Origin: Streptomyces sp. RKAG290
GTDB lineage: Bacteria > Actinomycetota > Actinomycetes > Streptomycetales > Streptomycetaceae
Length of the DNA stretch: 64,000 nt
Direction: 5' to 3'
NCBI RefSeq assembly: GCF_023701695.1
Contig: NZ_JAJOZC010000001.1
Span: 558,001-622,000, forward strand
The position numbers and the translations under genes are program-made. Below the pieces are notes generated by a model. It did no database searches. It saw only the letters and a list, made by a program, of their open reading frames with translations, and was not told the origin of the DNA. Positions 1-9,380 of the stretch are shown here, in pieces; the first letter of the stretch is position 1, and each line of letters opens with the position of its first letter.

Positions 1-200
1 CTCGCTCGGCAAGGCGTCCGTCGTCCCGCTGACGAGGGTGCGGGACCGCACGACCGTTACCCTGTACGTGGCGGCCACCGGCAAGCCCTATCCGCTGCGG
101 CTGACCGTCCGCGGTAACGGGGCGGACGCGGCCGCGGACTTCTCCGCCTTCGACAAGCCGGTGCCCACGACCACCCCCGCTCCGGACGACACGTTCGACA

Positions 201-1751
<1,551 letters not shown>

Positions 1752-1823
1752 GGCGGCTGGACCCTTCGCTCGGAGATGTGCCGTGCGGGCGGGGCGCGGG
1801 GTGCGTGCAACCGGGGGACGCGG

Positions 1824-2825
1824 TCAGTCGGAGAGGGCGGGGATGATCTCGGCGCCGTAGGCGTCGATGGTGGCCTCCCGGGCGTCGTGCATGTTGTAGA
1901 CGGCGAACTGGTCGACGCCCAGGTCGCGCAGGGCCCGGAGCTTCTCGATGTGCGCCTCGACCGGCCCCAGCAGGCAGAACCGGTCGACGATCTCGTCCGG
2001 TACGAAGGTCGTGTCGGGGTTTCCGGCGCGGCCGTGGTGGCTGTAGTCGTAGCCCGCCCGGCCCGCGATGTACTCCGTCAGGGCCTCGGGCACGAGCCCG
2101 GAGTGCTCGCCGTACCGGGTGACCAGGTCGGCCACGTGGTTGCCGACCATGCCGCCGAACCAGCGGCACTGCTCGCGGGCGTGGTCGAGGTCGTCGCTCA
2201 CGTAGGCGGGCGCGGCCACGCAGATCGTCACGGCGTCCGGGTCCCGGCCGGCCTCTGCCGCTGCGTCCCGTACCGCTTTGATCATCCATTCGGTGAGGAA
2301 GGGGTCGGCGAGCTGCAGGATGAAGCCGTCGGCCTTCTGCCCGGCCAGTGCGAGCGCCTTGGGGCCGTACGCGCCCATCCAGACGGGCAGCCGGCCGTCC
2401 TTGATCCAGGGGATCTGGATCCGCTGCCCGTCGACGCTGGTCTCGCGCCCCTCCGCGAGGTCGCGGATGGCGTCGATGGCCTCGCCGAGCCTGGCCAGGG
2501 TGTTGGGTTTGCGTCCGGCCACCCGCATCGCCGAGTCGCCGCGCCCGATGCCGCAGACCGTCCGGTTGCCGTACATCTCGTTGAGGGTGGCGAACGTCGA
2601 GGCGGTGACCTCCCAGGTGCGGGTGGACGGGTTGGTCACCATGGGGCCGACCACGAGGCGTTCGGTGTGTTCGAGGATGCGGCTGTAGATGACGAAGGGC
2701 TCCTGCCAGAGCACCGCCGAGTCGAATGTCCAGCCGTAGCGGAAGCCGTTGCGTTCGGCGCGGCGCATCAGGCCGACGACGGCCGAGGCGGGCGGGTCGG
2801 TCTGCAGGACGAGTCCGAAGTCCAT
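1824..2825 (-). CDS. LLM-class (probably F420-dependent) flavin oxidoreductase
   Basis: A 333-residue luciferase-like (LLM) protein beginning MDFGLVLQTDPP. The TIM-barrel signatures are clear: TFDSAVLWQEPFVIYSRIL, GPMVTNPSTRTWEVTAS and GIGRGDSAMRVAG. It resembles the TIGR03842 (CPS_4043) group of putative F420-dependent enzymes, which often sits beside dihydropyrimidinase or NCS1 transporter genes. The frame is open further upstream to 2855, but the ATG at 2825 has AGGAG eight bases ahead and starts the conserved text, so it was chosen. The NCS1 permease gene follows in the same direction. A role in degrading a ring compound imported by the permease is an inference from context. Confidence 0.8.
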   Translation of the reverse strand: MDFGLVLQTDPPASAVVGLMRRAERNGFRYGWTFDSAVLWQEPFVIYSRILEHTERLVVGPMVTNPSTRTWEVTASTFATLNEMYGNRTVCGIGRGDSAMRVAGRKPNTLARLGEAIDAIRDLAEGRETSVDGQRIQIPWIKDGRLPVWMGAYGPKALALAGQKADGFILQLADPFLTEWMIKAVRDAAAEAGRDPDAVTICVAAPAYVSDDLDHAREQCRWFGGMVGNHVADLVTRYGEHSGLVPEALTEYIAGRAGYDYSHHGRAGNPDTTFVPDEIVDRFCLLGPVEAHIEKLRALRDLGVDQFAVYNMHDAREATIDAYGAEIIPALSD

Positions 2826-3167
2826 GCCGGGTACTCCTAGTCCAGGTACTGACACGTGGCACGCGGGGTGTGCATGCCGTGGCCGGTCCGGGGCCTCCGG
2901 TGCCGCGCACCGGTGTGCCGTCGACGTCGCCCAGTGCGCATGGCACCCTCTCCCAGGCCCCGGTCCTCAGGTGCTCGAAGGCGCGCCGGCAAGGACTCTG
3001 CGGGCGCGCCCCCGAGTGACGTACTCGGCAGATCCTTCCACACAAGGCCGTGCCCGGCCTTGCGCGACGACGCCTCGCACGCGAGTCGCGGGGGGACACA
3101 TCCTGGACTGCTTACGGGGTCTTGGGAAGGGGACCTCCGCAGATCCCCGGTGCGCGCCCCGCCGCGC
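2826..3167. other. Intergenic region, 342 bp, no gene seen
   Basis: No convincing coding frame was found. The stretch should hold the promoter of the LLM/NCS1 operon and the 3' end of the next LLM gene. The only clear structure is a short inverted repeat, AAGGCCG at 3044-3050 and CGGCCTT at 3055-3061 with a 4-bp loop, lacking a T-tract. No copy of the cluster heptamer box was seen here, which supports placing the cluster's left edge near this position. Confidence 0.5.
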
Positions 3168-4181
3168 TCAGAGCACCTGCGCCGCGAACAGCTCCATCGA
3201 GGCGGTGACGATGTCGGCCGGCAGCGCCCCGTACTCGAAGGCCGCGTTCACCTGGGTCACACCCGCCTCGGCGAGTGCCGTGAGCTGTTCCCGGATCTCG
3301 CCGGGCGACCCGGCGAGCAGCCGTTCGGCCGCCAGCGCCTCGTCGGCCGGATCGATGTGGCCGGGCAGCGGGGGCAGGCCGCCGTCCGGGACGGAGCCCT
3401 GCGCCAGTGCGCGGGAGGTCTGGATCTGCCGGGCGACCTCGCGCGCCGCCAGTCGACGGGCCTGCGGGTCGGTGCCGCAGTACACGAAGCGGTTGACCCC
3501 GTATTCGATGCCCTCCGTGCTCACGCCGTGCTCCGCGGCGAGGTCCTGGGCGGTCTGCCAGTTCTTGGCGAGTTCGGCCGGCGTGGCGAGGGCGAGACCC
3601 AGCAGGTTGAAGCCCCGTTGCACCGCGAACCGGGTGGACTCGGGGCTGACGGCCGCCAGCCAGACCGGTGGGCGGGGTGACTGCACCGGCCGGGGCAGCA
3701 CCGTCACCGGTGCCTGGATCGCGTGGTACTTCCCCTCGAACCCGTCCACCGGGCCGTCGAGCAGCCGCACGAGCAGGTCGGTCGCCTCCTCGAACCGGGC
3801 GCGGCTCTCGTCGAGATCACGCCCGAAGCCGCGGAACTCGTGCGGCTGGTAGCCGCGGCCGATGCCCACGTCGAGCCGGCCGTCGGAGAGCGTGTCGAGC
3901 GTGCCGATGTCCGCGGCCAGCCGGACCGGGTCCCACAGGGGCAGGACCAGGATCCCGGTGCCGATCCGCAGGTCCGGAGCGAGCGCGGCGGCCCGGGTGA
4001 GCAGCAGGAGGGGCGACGCACTGAGGCTGTAGCCGGAGAAGTGGTGCTCGGTGATCCATATTCCGGAGAAGCCTTTGCCATTGGCCCATTCGACCTGCCG
4101 GAAGAACTCGCCGTACTTCTCCCGGGCCGCTCGCCCGTCGACCTCGGGTGAAATGCCGAGATACGTTATTCCGATCCGCAC
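3168..4181 (-). CDS. Luciferase-like (LLM) flavin-dependent monooxygenase, cluster tailoring enzyme
   Basis: A 337-residue protein starting GTG (MRIGITYLGISPEVDG), with GAGGGG just upstream. LLM barrel motifs are present: IWITEHHFSGYSLSASPLLL, LRIGTGILVLPLWDPVRLA and DVGIGRGYQPHEF. The EHHF motif and barrel pattern fit bacterial-luciferase-like FMN/F420 monooxygenases. The longer open frame up to 4358 has no ribosome site and is not needed. The gene faces away from the first P450 gene. Its upstream region carries a cluster-type TTTAG box, so it is probably co-regulated with the polyketide genes. Abyssomicin-type clusters contain LLM tailoring oxygenases; which step this one performs is not visible. 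Confidence 0.8.
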   Translation of the reverse strand: MRIGITYLGISPEVDGRAAREKYGEFFRQVEWANGKGFSGIWITEHHFSGYSLSASPLLLLTRAAALAPDLRIGTGILVLPLWDPVRLAADIGTLDTLSDGRLDVGIGRGYQPHEFRGFGRDLDESRARFEEATDLLVRLLDGPVDGFEGKYHAIQAPVTVLPRPVQSPRPPVWLAAVSPESTRFAVQRGFNLLGLALATPAELAKNWQTAQDLAAEHGVSTEGIEYGVNRFVYCGTDPQARRLAAREVARQIQTSRALAQGSVPDGGLPPLPGHIDPADEALAAERLLAGSPGEIREQLTALAEAGVTQVNAAFEYGALPADIVTASMELFAAQVL

Positions 4182-4275
4182 GGGAATCCCCTCTTGCCGT
4201 TGCACGGCAGTTGAGTGCGCACGACGGCGCCGGTCGACGGCCAGTGTCGACGGGTCTGCCAAGGCTCCGCCAAGG

Positions 4276-4297
4276 CCGTTCTTGCCGTTCGCTAAAC
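4276..4297 (-). promoter_or_regulatory. Cluster-type promoter half-box for the LLM gene
   Basis: On the minus strand the heptamer GTTTAGC (4291-4297) is followed after 9 bp by GAACGG (4276-4281). The same block, TTTAG-N10-GAACGG inside the 16-mer GCCAAGGCCGTTCTTG (4269-4284, plus-strand reading), recurs before the acyltransferase gene at 9219-9234. The 5' partner heptamer at the 11-bp spacing is poor (CGTTGCA), so only one half of a SARP-type repeat is visible. Predicted transcript start is near 4270, about 90 nt before the GTG. Confidence 0.45.
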
Positions 4298-4407
4298 CCG
4301 CTGCAACGCGCGTCTTCAGCCGCGGTAAATGCATCACGACTGCTCGTTGCACGGCCATTTGGCGATTGGCTACCTTCTTCGAAAACTCATTCTTCGCAGG
4401 ATTCGTC

Positions 4408-4432
4408 CGTACGGGAACGACTCTCCCGTACG
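4408..4432. repeat. Inverted repeat in the leader of the P450/ferredoxin operon
   Basis: Perfect 9-bp arms CGTACGGGA (4408-4416) and TCCCGTACG (4424-4432) flank a 7-bp spacer. The repeat ends 8 bp before the Shine-Dalgarno GGAGG at 4441-4445. It could be an operator or an mRNA hairpin controlling access to the TTG start. No regulator can be assigned. Confidence 0.5.
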
Positions 4433-4451
4433 AAGATCACGGAGGCCCGCA

Positions 4452-5651
4452 TTGTCAGCCGACCAGGTCGAGGCGCCGCCGTTCCCGCAGCGCCGCACGT
4501 GCCCTTACCAGCCGCCGGACTCGTACCGTGAGATCGCGGAACGCGGCCCGCTGAACGAGGTCACGCTGTGGAACGGCCGCAGGGTGTGGCTTTTCACCGG
4601 TTACGCGGAGAGCAGGGAGATCCTCTCGGATCCCCGGCTCTCGTCCGACCGCAGCTTTGACGCATACCCGACCATGGCTCCGCACCTGGGGGCCGAGGAG
4701 GCCCGGAAACTGGTGCTCGTCGGCGAGGATCCGCCCTCGCACGATCTGCACCGCCGGCTGCTCAATCCGGAGTTCGGCCTGAAGCACGCGCGCGCACTGC
4801 GTCCGCGCATCGAGTCCGACATCAACGGGCTGATCGACGCGATCGAGAAGAAGGGGCCGCCGTCCGACCTGGTGCCGGACTTCGCGGTGCCGATCCCCGG
4901 GCTCGCGATGTCGGCGCTTCTCGGAATTCCGTACGAGGACCACGACTTCTTCCAGGAAGCCACGGCCGGCGTCATGCAGGCGCGGGACGAGGACCAGACG
5001 AACGCGGCCGGCAAGGCGCTGTTCGGCTATCTCGACAAGCTGGTCACCGCACAGGAGAAGAATCCGGGCGACGAGCTGCTGGGCCGGCTGGCCCGCCGGG
5101 TGCTGGACGGCGAGGTCGGCCACGAGGAGCTGGTGCAGCTGTCCATGGTGCTGCTCATCGCGGGCCTGGAGACCACTTCGTCGATGATTCCGCTGAGCCT
5201 GGTGGCGCTGTTCGACCATCCGGACCAGCTGGAGGCGCTCCGCGAGGGCCGGGTGACGATCCAGTCCGCCGTGGAGGAACTGCTGCGGATCACCGCGGTC
5301 ACCGACTTCGGCGGGGTGCGCTGGGTCACCGAGGACATCGACATAGCCGGGCGCCGGCTCAAGGCCGGCGACGGGATCGTCATCTCGTCCACGATGGCGA
5401 ACCGGGACCCCGCCGTCCACGACGACCCGTACACCTTCGATCTCGCGCGCGGCAGCCGCCAGCACCTCACGTTCGGGTTCGGCATCCACCAGTGCCTGGG
5501 CCAGAGCCTGGCCCGCACCCAGCTGGAGGTGGCGTTCGAGACACTCCTGCGCCGGCTCCCGCAGCTGCGGCCGGCCGTGCCGACGACTGAACTGAAGATG
5601 CGTCAGAGCGGCACCATGCAGGGCCTCGTGACCCTTCCCGTCACCTGGTGA
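4452..5651 (+). CDS. Cytochrome P450, CYP105-like
   Basis: A 399-residue class I bacterial P450. The N-terminus FPQRRTCPYQPPDSY is characteristic of the CYP105 family. The I-helix reads IAGLETTSS (usual acid-threonine pair kept), the K-helix EELLR is present, and the heme loop FGFGIHQCLGQ places the thiolate ligand at Cys348. The start is a TTG with GGAGG six bases upstream; the frame is open back to 4329 but without a ribosome site. A ferredoxin gene follows after 26 bp, so this P450 has its own electron donor. In abyssomicin-type pathways a P450 epoxidises the Diels-Alder product before ether bridge formation, and this or the second P450 is a candidate for that step. The substrate is inferred, not shown. 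Confidence 0.9.
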   Translation: MSADQVEAPPFPQRRTCPYQPPDSYREIAERGPLNEVTLWNGRRVWLFTGYAESREILSDPRLSSDRSFDAYPTMAPHLGAEEARKLVLVGEDPPSHDLHRRLLNPEFGLKHARALRPRIESDINGLIDAIEKKGPPSDLVPDFAVPIPGLAMSALLGIPYEDHDFFQEATAGVMQARDEDQTNAAGKALFGYLDKLVTAQEKNPGDELLGRLARRVLDGEVGHEELVQLSMVLLIAGLETTSSMIPLSLVALFDHPDQLEALREGRVTIQSAVEELLRITAVTDFGGVRWVTEDIDIAGRRLKAGDGIVISSTMANRDPAVHDDPYTFDLARGSRQHLTFGFGIHQCLGQSLARTQLEVAFETLLRRLPQLRPAVPTTELKMRQSGTMQGLVTLPVTW

Positions 5652-5677
5652 CACCCGGCAGAGAGAGAAGGAACATC

Positions 5678-5899
5678 ATGCGGATCGCCGCTGATCGGGA
5701 CCTGTGCATCGGCGCGGGGCTCTGCGTGCTCAGCGCCGGCGAGGTCTTCGACCACGACGACGACGGGCTGACCGTCGTGCTGGCGGAGGTACCGGACGAG
5801 GCACAGTACGAGGCCGTGCGAGAGGCTGCCGCGCTGTGCCCGTCCGGGGCCCTCACACTGTCCGGCGAGGGCGCCGAAGAGCCGCAGGACCAGGCGTGA
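5678..5899 (+). CDS. [3Fe-4S] ferredoxin, P450 partner
   Basis: A 73-residue protein, MRIAADRDLCIGAGLCV..., with the Cys pattern CX5C and a distal CPSGAL, three cluster ligands in all. This is the actinobacterial 3Fe-4S ferredoxin type that serves CYP105 enzymes. The ATG at 5678 has AGAAGGA upstream. It lies 26 bp after the P450 stop and would carry electrons to that P450; no ferredoxin reductase is visible, so a genomic one is presumably used. Its last 47 bp overlap the convergent LLM gene. Confidence 0.9.
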   Translation: MRIAADRDLCIGAGLCVLSAGEVFDHDDDGLTVVLAEVPDEAQYEAVREAAALCPSGALTLSGEGAEEPQDQA

Positions 5900-6911
5900 G
5901 AGGCGTGACGTCCAAGGCCTCGGCGAGCCTGCGGTAGGAGGCCCGGCGCTCCACGGGGTCGAAGGTGTTGGTCAGCGCCATGACCTCGTCGGCGCCGGAG
6001 GCCTCGATCAGCGAGGTGAGCCGGTCGCGGACCGCTTCCGGGCCGCCGATCACGTCGGAGCGCTGGTCGAGCGAGGCCTCGGCCGCGCGCTCCGCCTCGC
6101 TGAGGCGGTGGGCGAGCGCCGTCTCGACGGGCACCAGGCGCGGGTCGCGGCCGGTGCGGATCTGCAGCACCGCGAGCTTGCCGGGTGCGGCCAGGCGCGC
6201 GGCGTGCTCGTCGTCCTCACCGGCCCAGACCCGCAGGGCCAGCACGGTGTACGGCAGGTCCCCGTCCCGTGCCGGGGTGAACACCTCGCGGTAGCGCCGC
6301 AGCGCCGCGACGGCGGTCTCGGGGTTCACGTACGCGGCGAAGAAGGCGTACGGAAGCCCGGCGCGGGCGGTGCGTTCCGCGGAGGCGACGCTGGAACCGA
6401 GTACGTAGACCGGGGGCAGCGGGATCTCCGCGGGCACGGCGCGCAGCGCCGCGTAGGGGTGCTCCGCGGGCAGCGGGCGGACGCCGCCGTGGCCGAGGAG
6501 TTCGGCGAGCTGCTCGTCGAAGGTGTCCCGGCGTTCAGGGGTCCAGCCGAGGGCCCGCGCGGTCGTCTCGTCGCCCGTGCCCGAGGACCGGCCGACGCCG
6601 AGGTCGATCCGGCCCGGGTACAGCGCGTTGAGGGTGCGGAACTGCTCGGCCAGGTGGAGCGGGCGGTGGTTGGGCAGCATCATTCCGCCGGTGCCGAGCC
6701 GGAGCGTGCTGGTGAGGGCCGCGAGGTGGCCGATCAGGATCTCGGGGGCCGAGGTGCCCATCATGGCGGTGGAGTGGTGTTCGGCCACCCAGTGCCGCCG
6801 GTAGCCCAGTTGCTCTGCGTAGCGGGCGAGCTCGACGGTGTCGTGCAGTGCGTGCCCCGGTTCGCCGCCCGCCCGTACGGGTCCCTGGTCGAGCACGGAT
6901 ATCGCGGTCAT
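5853..6911 (-). CDS. LLM-class flavin oxidoreductase, MsnO8-like
   Basis: A 352-residue luciferase-like protein starting MTAISVLDQGPV. The motifs HWVAEHHSTAMMGTSAPEI, RLGTGGMMLPNHRPLHLAEQF and DLGVGRSSGTGDETTARAL are those of the MsnO8 subgroup of LLM enzymes. It is the third gene of a minus-strand operon after the membrane acyltransferase and the esterase-like gene (57 bp after the latter). Cofactor (FMN or F420) and substrate are unknown. The operon is led by a cluster-type promoter half-box, so a tailoring role is likely. Its 3' end overlaps the ferredoxin gene on the other strand. Confidence 0.82.
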   Translation of the reverse strand: MTAISVLDQGPVRAGGEPGHALHDTVELARYAEQLGYRRHWVAEHHSTAMMGTSAPEILIGHLAALTSTLRLGTGGMMLPNHRPLHLAEQFRTLNALYPGRIDLGVGRSSGTGDETTARALGWTPERRDTFDEQLAELLGHGGVRPLPAEHPYAALRAVPAEIPLPPVYVLGSSVASAERTARAGLPYAFFAAYVNPETAVAALRRYREVFTPARDGDLPYTVLALRVWAGEDDEHAARLAAPGKLAVLQIRTGRDPRLVPVETALAHRLSEAERAAEASLDQRSDVIGGPEAVRDRLTSLIEASGADEVMALTNTFDPVERRASYRRLAEALDVTPLTPGPAALRRPRRTV

Positions 6912-6968
6912 GGTGTTGGGCTCCTCATTCTTCGTTCTTCTCAGCTGGTGCGTCGGCCGCGGTGCGGG

Positions 6969-7958
6969 TCAGCGCTTGAGGTGGGTCCGCAGGTGGCGCA
7001 GCGTGTGCTCCATGACGTCGGCGTAGCTGCGCGGGATCGGGTGTCCGCGGAACGGCGACGGGTGGATCTCCTTCGTCGCACCGATCTCGTGGAAGGCGCC
7101 GTAGACGGTGGAGGGCGGGCAGATCTCGTCCATCAGGCCGACGGTGACGAGCGTGTCGGCGGTGATGCGACGGGCGAGCAGTGCGGCGTCCACGTACCGC
7201 AGGGTGTCCCGCACCCGTTCCTCGGTGCGGGGGTGCGCGGCGATGTAGCGGGCGATCTCGGCGTACGGGGTGGCGGGCGACACGGTGATGGCGCGCTGGA
7301 AGTCGCAGAGGAAGGGCACGTCGGCCTGGCACACCTTGACCAGGTCGCCGCTCAGCGCGGCGGCGGCGAGGGCGAGCCCGCCGCCCTGGCTGGCCCCGCT
7401 GACGGCGATCAGCTCCGGGTCGACGCCCGGCAGCTCGGCCGCGGTGTCGACGGCCCGGACGGCGTCGACGTACACCCGGCTGTAGTAGTACGTGTCGGGG
7501 TCGAGGATGCCGCGCGTGATCAGCGACGGGTACTGCGGACCCGCGCCGGGGTCGGCGGTGTCCCGGGTGAGGGCGCCGCCCTGGCCCCGGGTGTCGACGA
7601 CGAGCTGGGCGTATCCGGCGACGGGCACGGCCGTGTGCTCGACGGGGAGCCCCCGGTCGGCGCCGTAGCCGAGGAAGGTCACGACGACGGGCAGCGGTTC
7701 CCCTCCCCCGGCGTCCTCGGTGCCGACCGGGCGGAGGTACCAGGCGTGCACCCGCTCCCCGTCGTCGCCGGAGAACTCGACGTCGTAGACGGGGAGTTCT
7801 CCGTACAGCTCGTCCTGGTGGCGGACGACCGACGCGGGCTGTGCCCGGCGGCGGGCCCGCTCGATGCGGTCGGTCCACCAGGCGTCGAGCTCCGGCGGTT
7901 CGGGGGTGGTGACGCGGTACTCCCGCAACTGCTCTTCGTTCAGATCGAACCAGGTCAT
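6969..7958 (-). CDS. Acetylxylan esterase / cephalosporin-C deacetylase family hydrolase
   Basis: A 329-residue alpha/beta hydrolase of the AXE1 family (carbohydrate esterase 7 type). The family N-terminus DLNEEQLREYRVTTPEPPELDAWW is present. The nucleophile elbow is GASQGGG, the oxyanion/strand text reads VVDTRGQGG, and the acid motif is GLMDEICPPST. These enzymes remove O-acetyl groups from small molecules or sugars. The ATG overlaps the stop of the acyltransferase gene by 4 bp (ATGA), indicating translational coupling. An O-acyltransferase followed directly by an O-deacetylase suggests that an acyl group is added and later removed, or that the pair tunes acylation of the spirotetronate. 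This is an inference. Confidence 0.82.
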   Translation of the reverse strand: MTWFDLNEEQLREYRVTTPEPPELDAWWTDRIERARRRAQPASVVRHQDELYGELPVYDVEFSGDDGERVHAWYLRPVGTEDAGGGEPLPVVVTFLGYGADRGLPVEHTAVPVAGYAQLVVDTRGQGGALTRDTADPGAGPQYPSLITRGILDPDTYYYSRVYVDAVRAVDTAAELPGVDPELIAVSGASQGGGLALAAAALSGDLVKVCQADVPFLCDFQRAITVSPATPYAEIARYIAAHPRTEERVRDTLRYVDAALLARRITADTLVTVGLMDEICPPSTVYGAFHEIGATKEIHPSPFRGHPIPRSYADVMEHTLRHLRTHLKR

Positions 7959-9154
7959 GCCTCAACCCTCTTCTGTTCCTCGTCGGTGGCGTCCGGGGCG
8001 TCCCCGCCCCCTGCTGCGGGTGCGACGGGGCCGGGCCGGGAGCCGGCGGCCTCGCGGGGGCGGCTCCAGCGGCGCATCACCGGCTGCTCGACGAAGGTGT
8101 ACGAGAGCCAGGCGACGGCCGAGGCGGCGGCGAGCAGCAGCAGGGCGAGGCCGAGCGCGGCCGGCACGTCCCAGCTGCGGGTGGCACCCAGCTGGCGGTG
8201 GGCGAAGTCGATGACCAGGTAGTGGAACATGTACAGGGCGAAGGAGATCTCGCCCAGCCGCACCATGGTCCGGCCGCGCAGCGGGGATCCGGCCCCGCTG
8301 ACGTCCGCGTTCGCCCCGGCGGCGACGAGCAGCGCGAGCGGCAGCGCCGTGGTCATCGTCAGTCCGTACAGGGTGGGCACCAGCGCGATCTGCGCGGCGA
8401 ATCCCACGAGCGTGAGCAGCACGGCGCCGGGGAGCCGGAGCGGCAGCCGGCGGCCGGTCAGCACGATGCGGGCCATCAGGATGCCGAGGACGAAGTCGAG
8501 CGCCCGCACCGGCGGGAACGCGATCAGGAACCAGTTCTGATGCAGGGACATGTCCATGCCGGGGAGCGCCGGGCTGCCCGAGATCAGCAGGTCGGCGGCG
8601 AGCGGCAGCAGCATGATCACGCCCGCGACGCCGAGCGCCCAGGCCCAGAGCCGCTCCGGGGCGATGCGCCGGACCAGACCGTGCAGCAAGGGGAAGGCGA
8701 GATAGAACAGCAGCTCGCAACTGAGCGACCAGCTGGGGACGTTGAGCGAGCGCATCACCTCGACATCGGGCACCCAGGCATGGACGAGGAGGAAACTGGG
8801 CACGGTCTGCCCCGTGGTCACCGTGACACCTGCGGCGAGGGCGAGCAGCAGCGCGGCCAGCCAGCTCACCAGATGGGTGGGGTAGACCTTGGCGAGCCGG
8901 CGCCGCCAGAAGCGGGGGACCGTGTCGCCGGACCGGGCCGACCACGTCAGCACGAAACCGCTCAGCACGAAGAAGAACTCCACCCCGAGCCATCCGGACG
9001 CGAAGGCGTAACGGAACAGCGTGGCCCCGGTGTCCGGGTGGAAGAAGCCGGTGACGGTGATGTGGGTGACGAAGACCAGGAGCGCGGCAACGAACCGCAT
9101 CCCGGTGAGCGAGGGCAGGCGGGCCGCCACGCCCCCCAAGGGTGAACTCGACAT
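7955..9154 (-). CDS. Integral membrane O-acyltransferase (acyltransferase family 3)
   Basis: A 399-residue protein with about ten membrane segments. The family-3 acyltransferase signatures are LTGMRFVAALLVFVTHI near the N-terminus (catalytic His in the VTHI region), GVEFFFVLSGFVLTW, and the C-terminal FALYMFHYLVIDF. Relatives transfer acetyl or other acyl groups to macrolides and to cell-surface polymers. The ATG at 9154 was chosen over upstream in-frame starts because AGGGA precedes it. That ribosome site sits in the loop of a small hairpin (arms GGAAAG and CTTTCC on the message, genomic 9156-9171). It is the first gene of an operon with the AXE1-like and MsnO8-like genes. I do not recall such an acyltransferase being essential to abyssomicin itself, so the product may be O-acylated. 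Confidence 0.85.
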   Translation of the reverse strand: MSSSPLGGVAARLPSLTGMRFVAALLVFVTHITVTGFFHPDTGATLFRYAFASGWLGVEFFFVLSGFVLTWSARSGDTVPRFWRRRLAKVYPTHLVSWLAALLLALAAGVTVTTGQTVPSFLLVHAWVPDVEVMRSLNVPSWSLSCELLFYLAFPLLHGLVRRIAPERLWAWALGVAGVIMLLPLAADLLISGSPALPGMDMSLHQNWFLIAFPPVRALDFVLGILMARIVLTGRRLPLRLPGAVLLTLVGFAAQIALVPTLYGLTMTTALPLALLVAAGANADVSGAGSPLRGRTMVRLGEISFALYMFHYLVIDFAHRQLGATRSWDVPAALGLALLLLAAASAVAWLSYTFVEQPVMRRWSRPREAAGSRPGPVAPAAGGGDAPDATDEEQKRVEA

Positions 9155-9225
9155 CGGAAAGGTCCCTTTCCAGAGGGCGCGCGGGCGCCTGAGGTAGGGA
9201 CCGAGTGTGGGGCCGGGTGCCAAGG

Positions 9226-9247
9226 CCGTTCTTGTGCGGATCTAAAG
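9226..9247 (-). promoter_or_regulatory. Cluster-type promoter half-box for the acyltransferase operon
   Basis: Minus-strand CTTTAGA (9241-9247) followed after 9 bp by GAACGG (9226-9231). The -10 side shares the exact 16-mer GCCAAGGCCGTTCTTG (9219-9234) with the promoter region of the LLM gene at 4269-4284, at the same distance from TTTAG. The upstream partner heptamer is not recognisable. Predicted transcript start is near 9220, about 65 nt before the ATG. Confidence 0.45.
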
Positions 9248-9287
9248 AATGCACGGCACAACTTCCGTGCGCCCGTGCCGCCTTGAC

Positions 9288-9320
9288 GTTTAGGGGTGAT
9301 TCAGCACCTTCTCCGAGACT
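9288..9320 (+). promoter_or_regulatory. SARP-type promoter for the second P450 gene
   Basis: Heptamers GTTTAGG (9288-9294) and ATTCAGC (9299-9305) are spaced 11 bp start to start. Nine bp after the second lies GAGACT (9315-9320), which fits nAnnnT. The order of the TTTAG and TTCAG halves is reversed compared with the other boxes. Predicted start is near 9327, leaving a leader of about 54 nt to the ATG at 9381. Confidence 0.6.
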
Positions 9321-9380
9321 CGGGGGCGTGTGCCCTGCGGCGTTCCGCCGCGGGGCATCCCCCGACCGAGGAGCAGATGG

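Noticed and set aside
3044..3061. Short inverted repeat AAGGCCG/CGGCCTT as a terminator
   Set aside because: Only 7-bp arms with no T-tract; such repeats are common by chance at this GC content.
4314..4331. CTTCAGC upstream of the first P450 gene as a SARP-type box
   Set aside because: No partner heptamer at 11 bp on either side and no nAnnnT hexamer at the expected place. The P450/ferredoxin operon may be driven otherwise.
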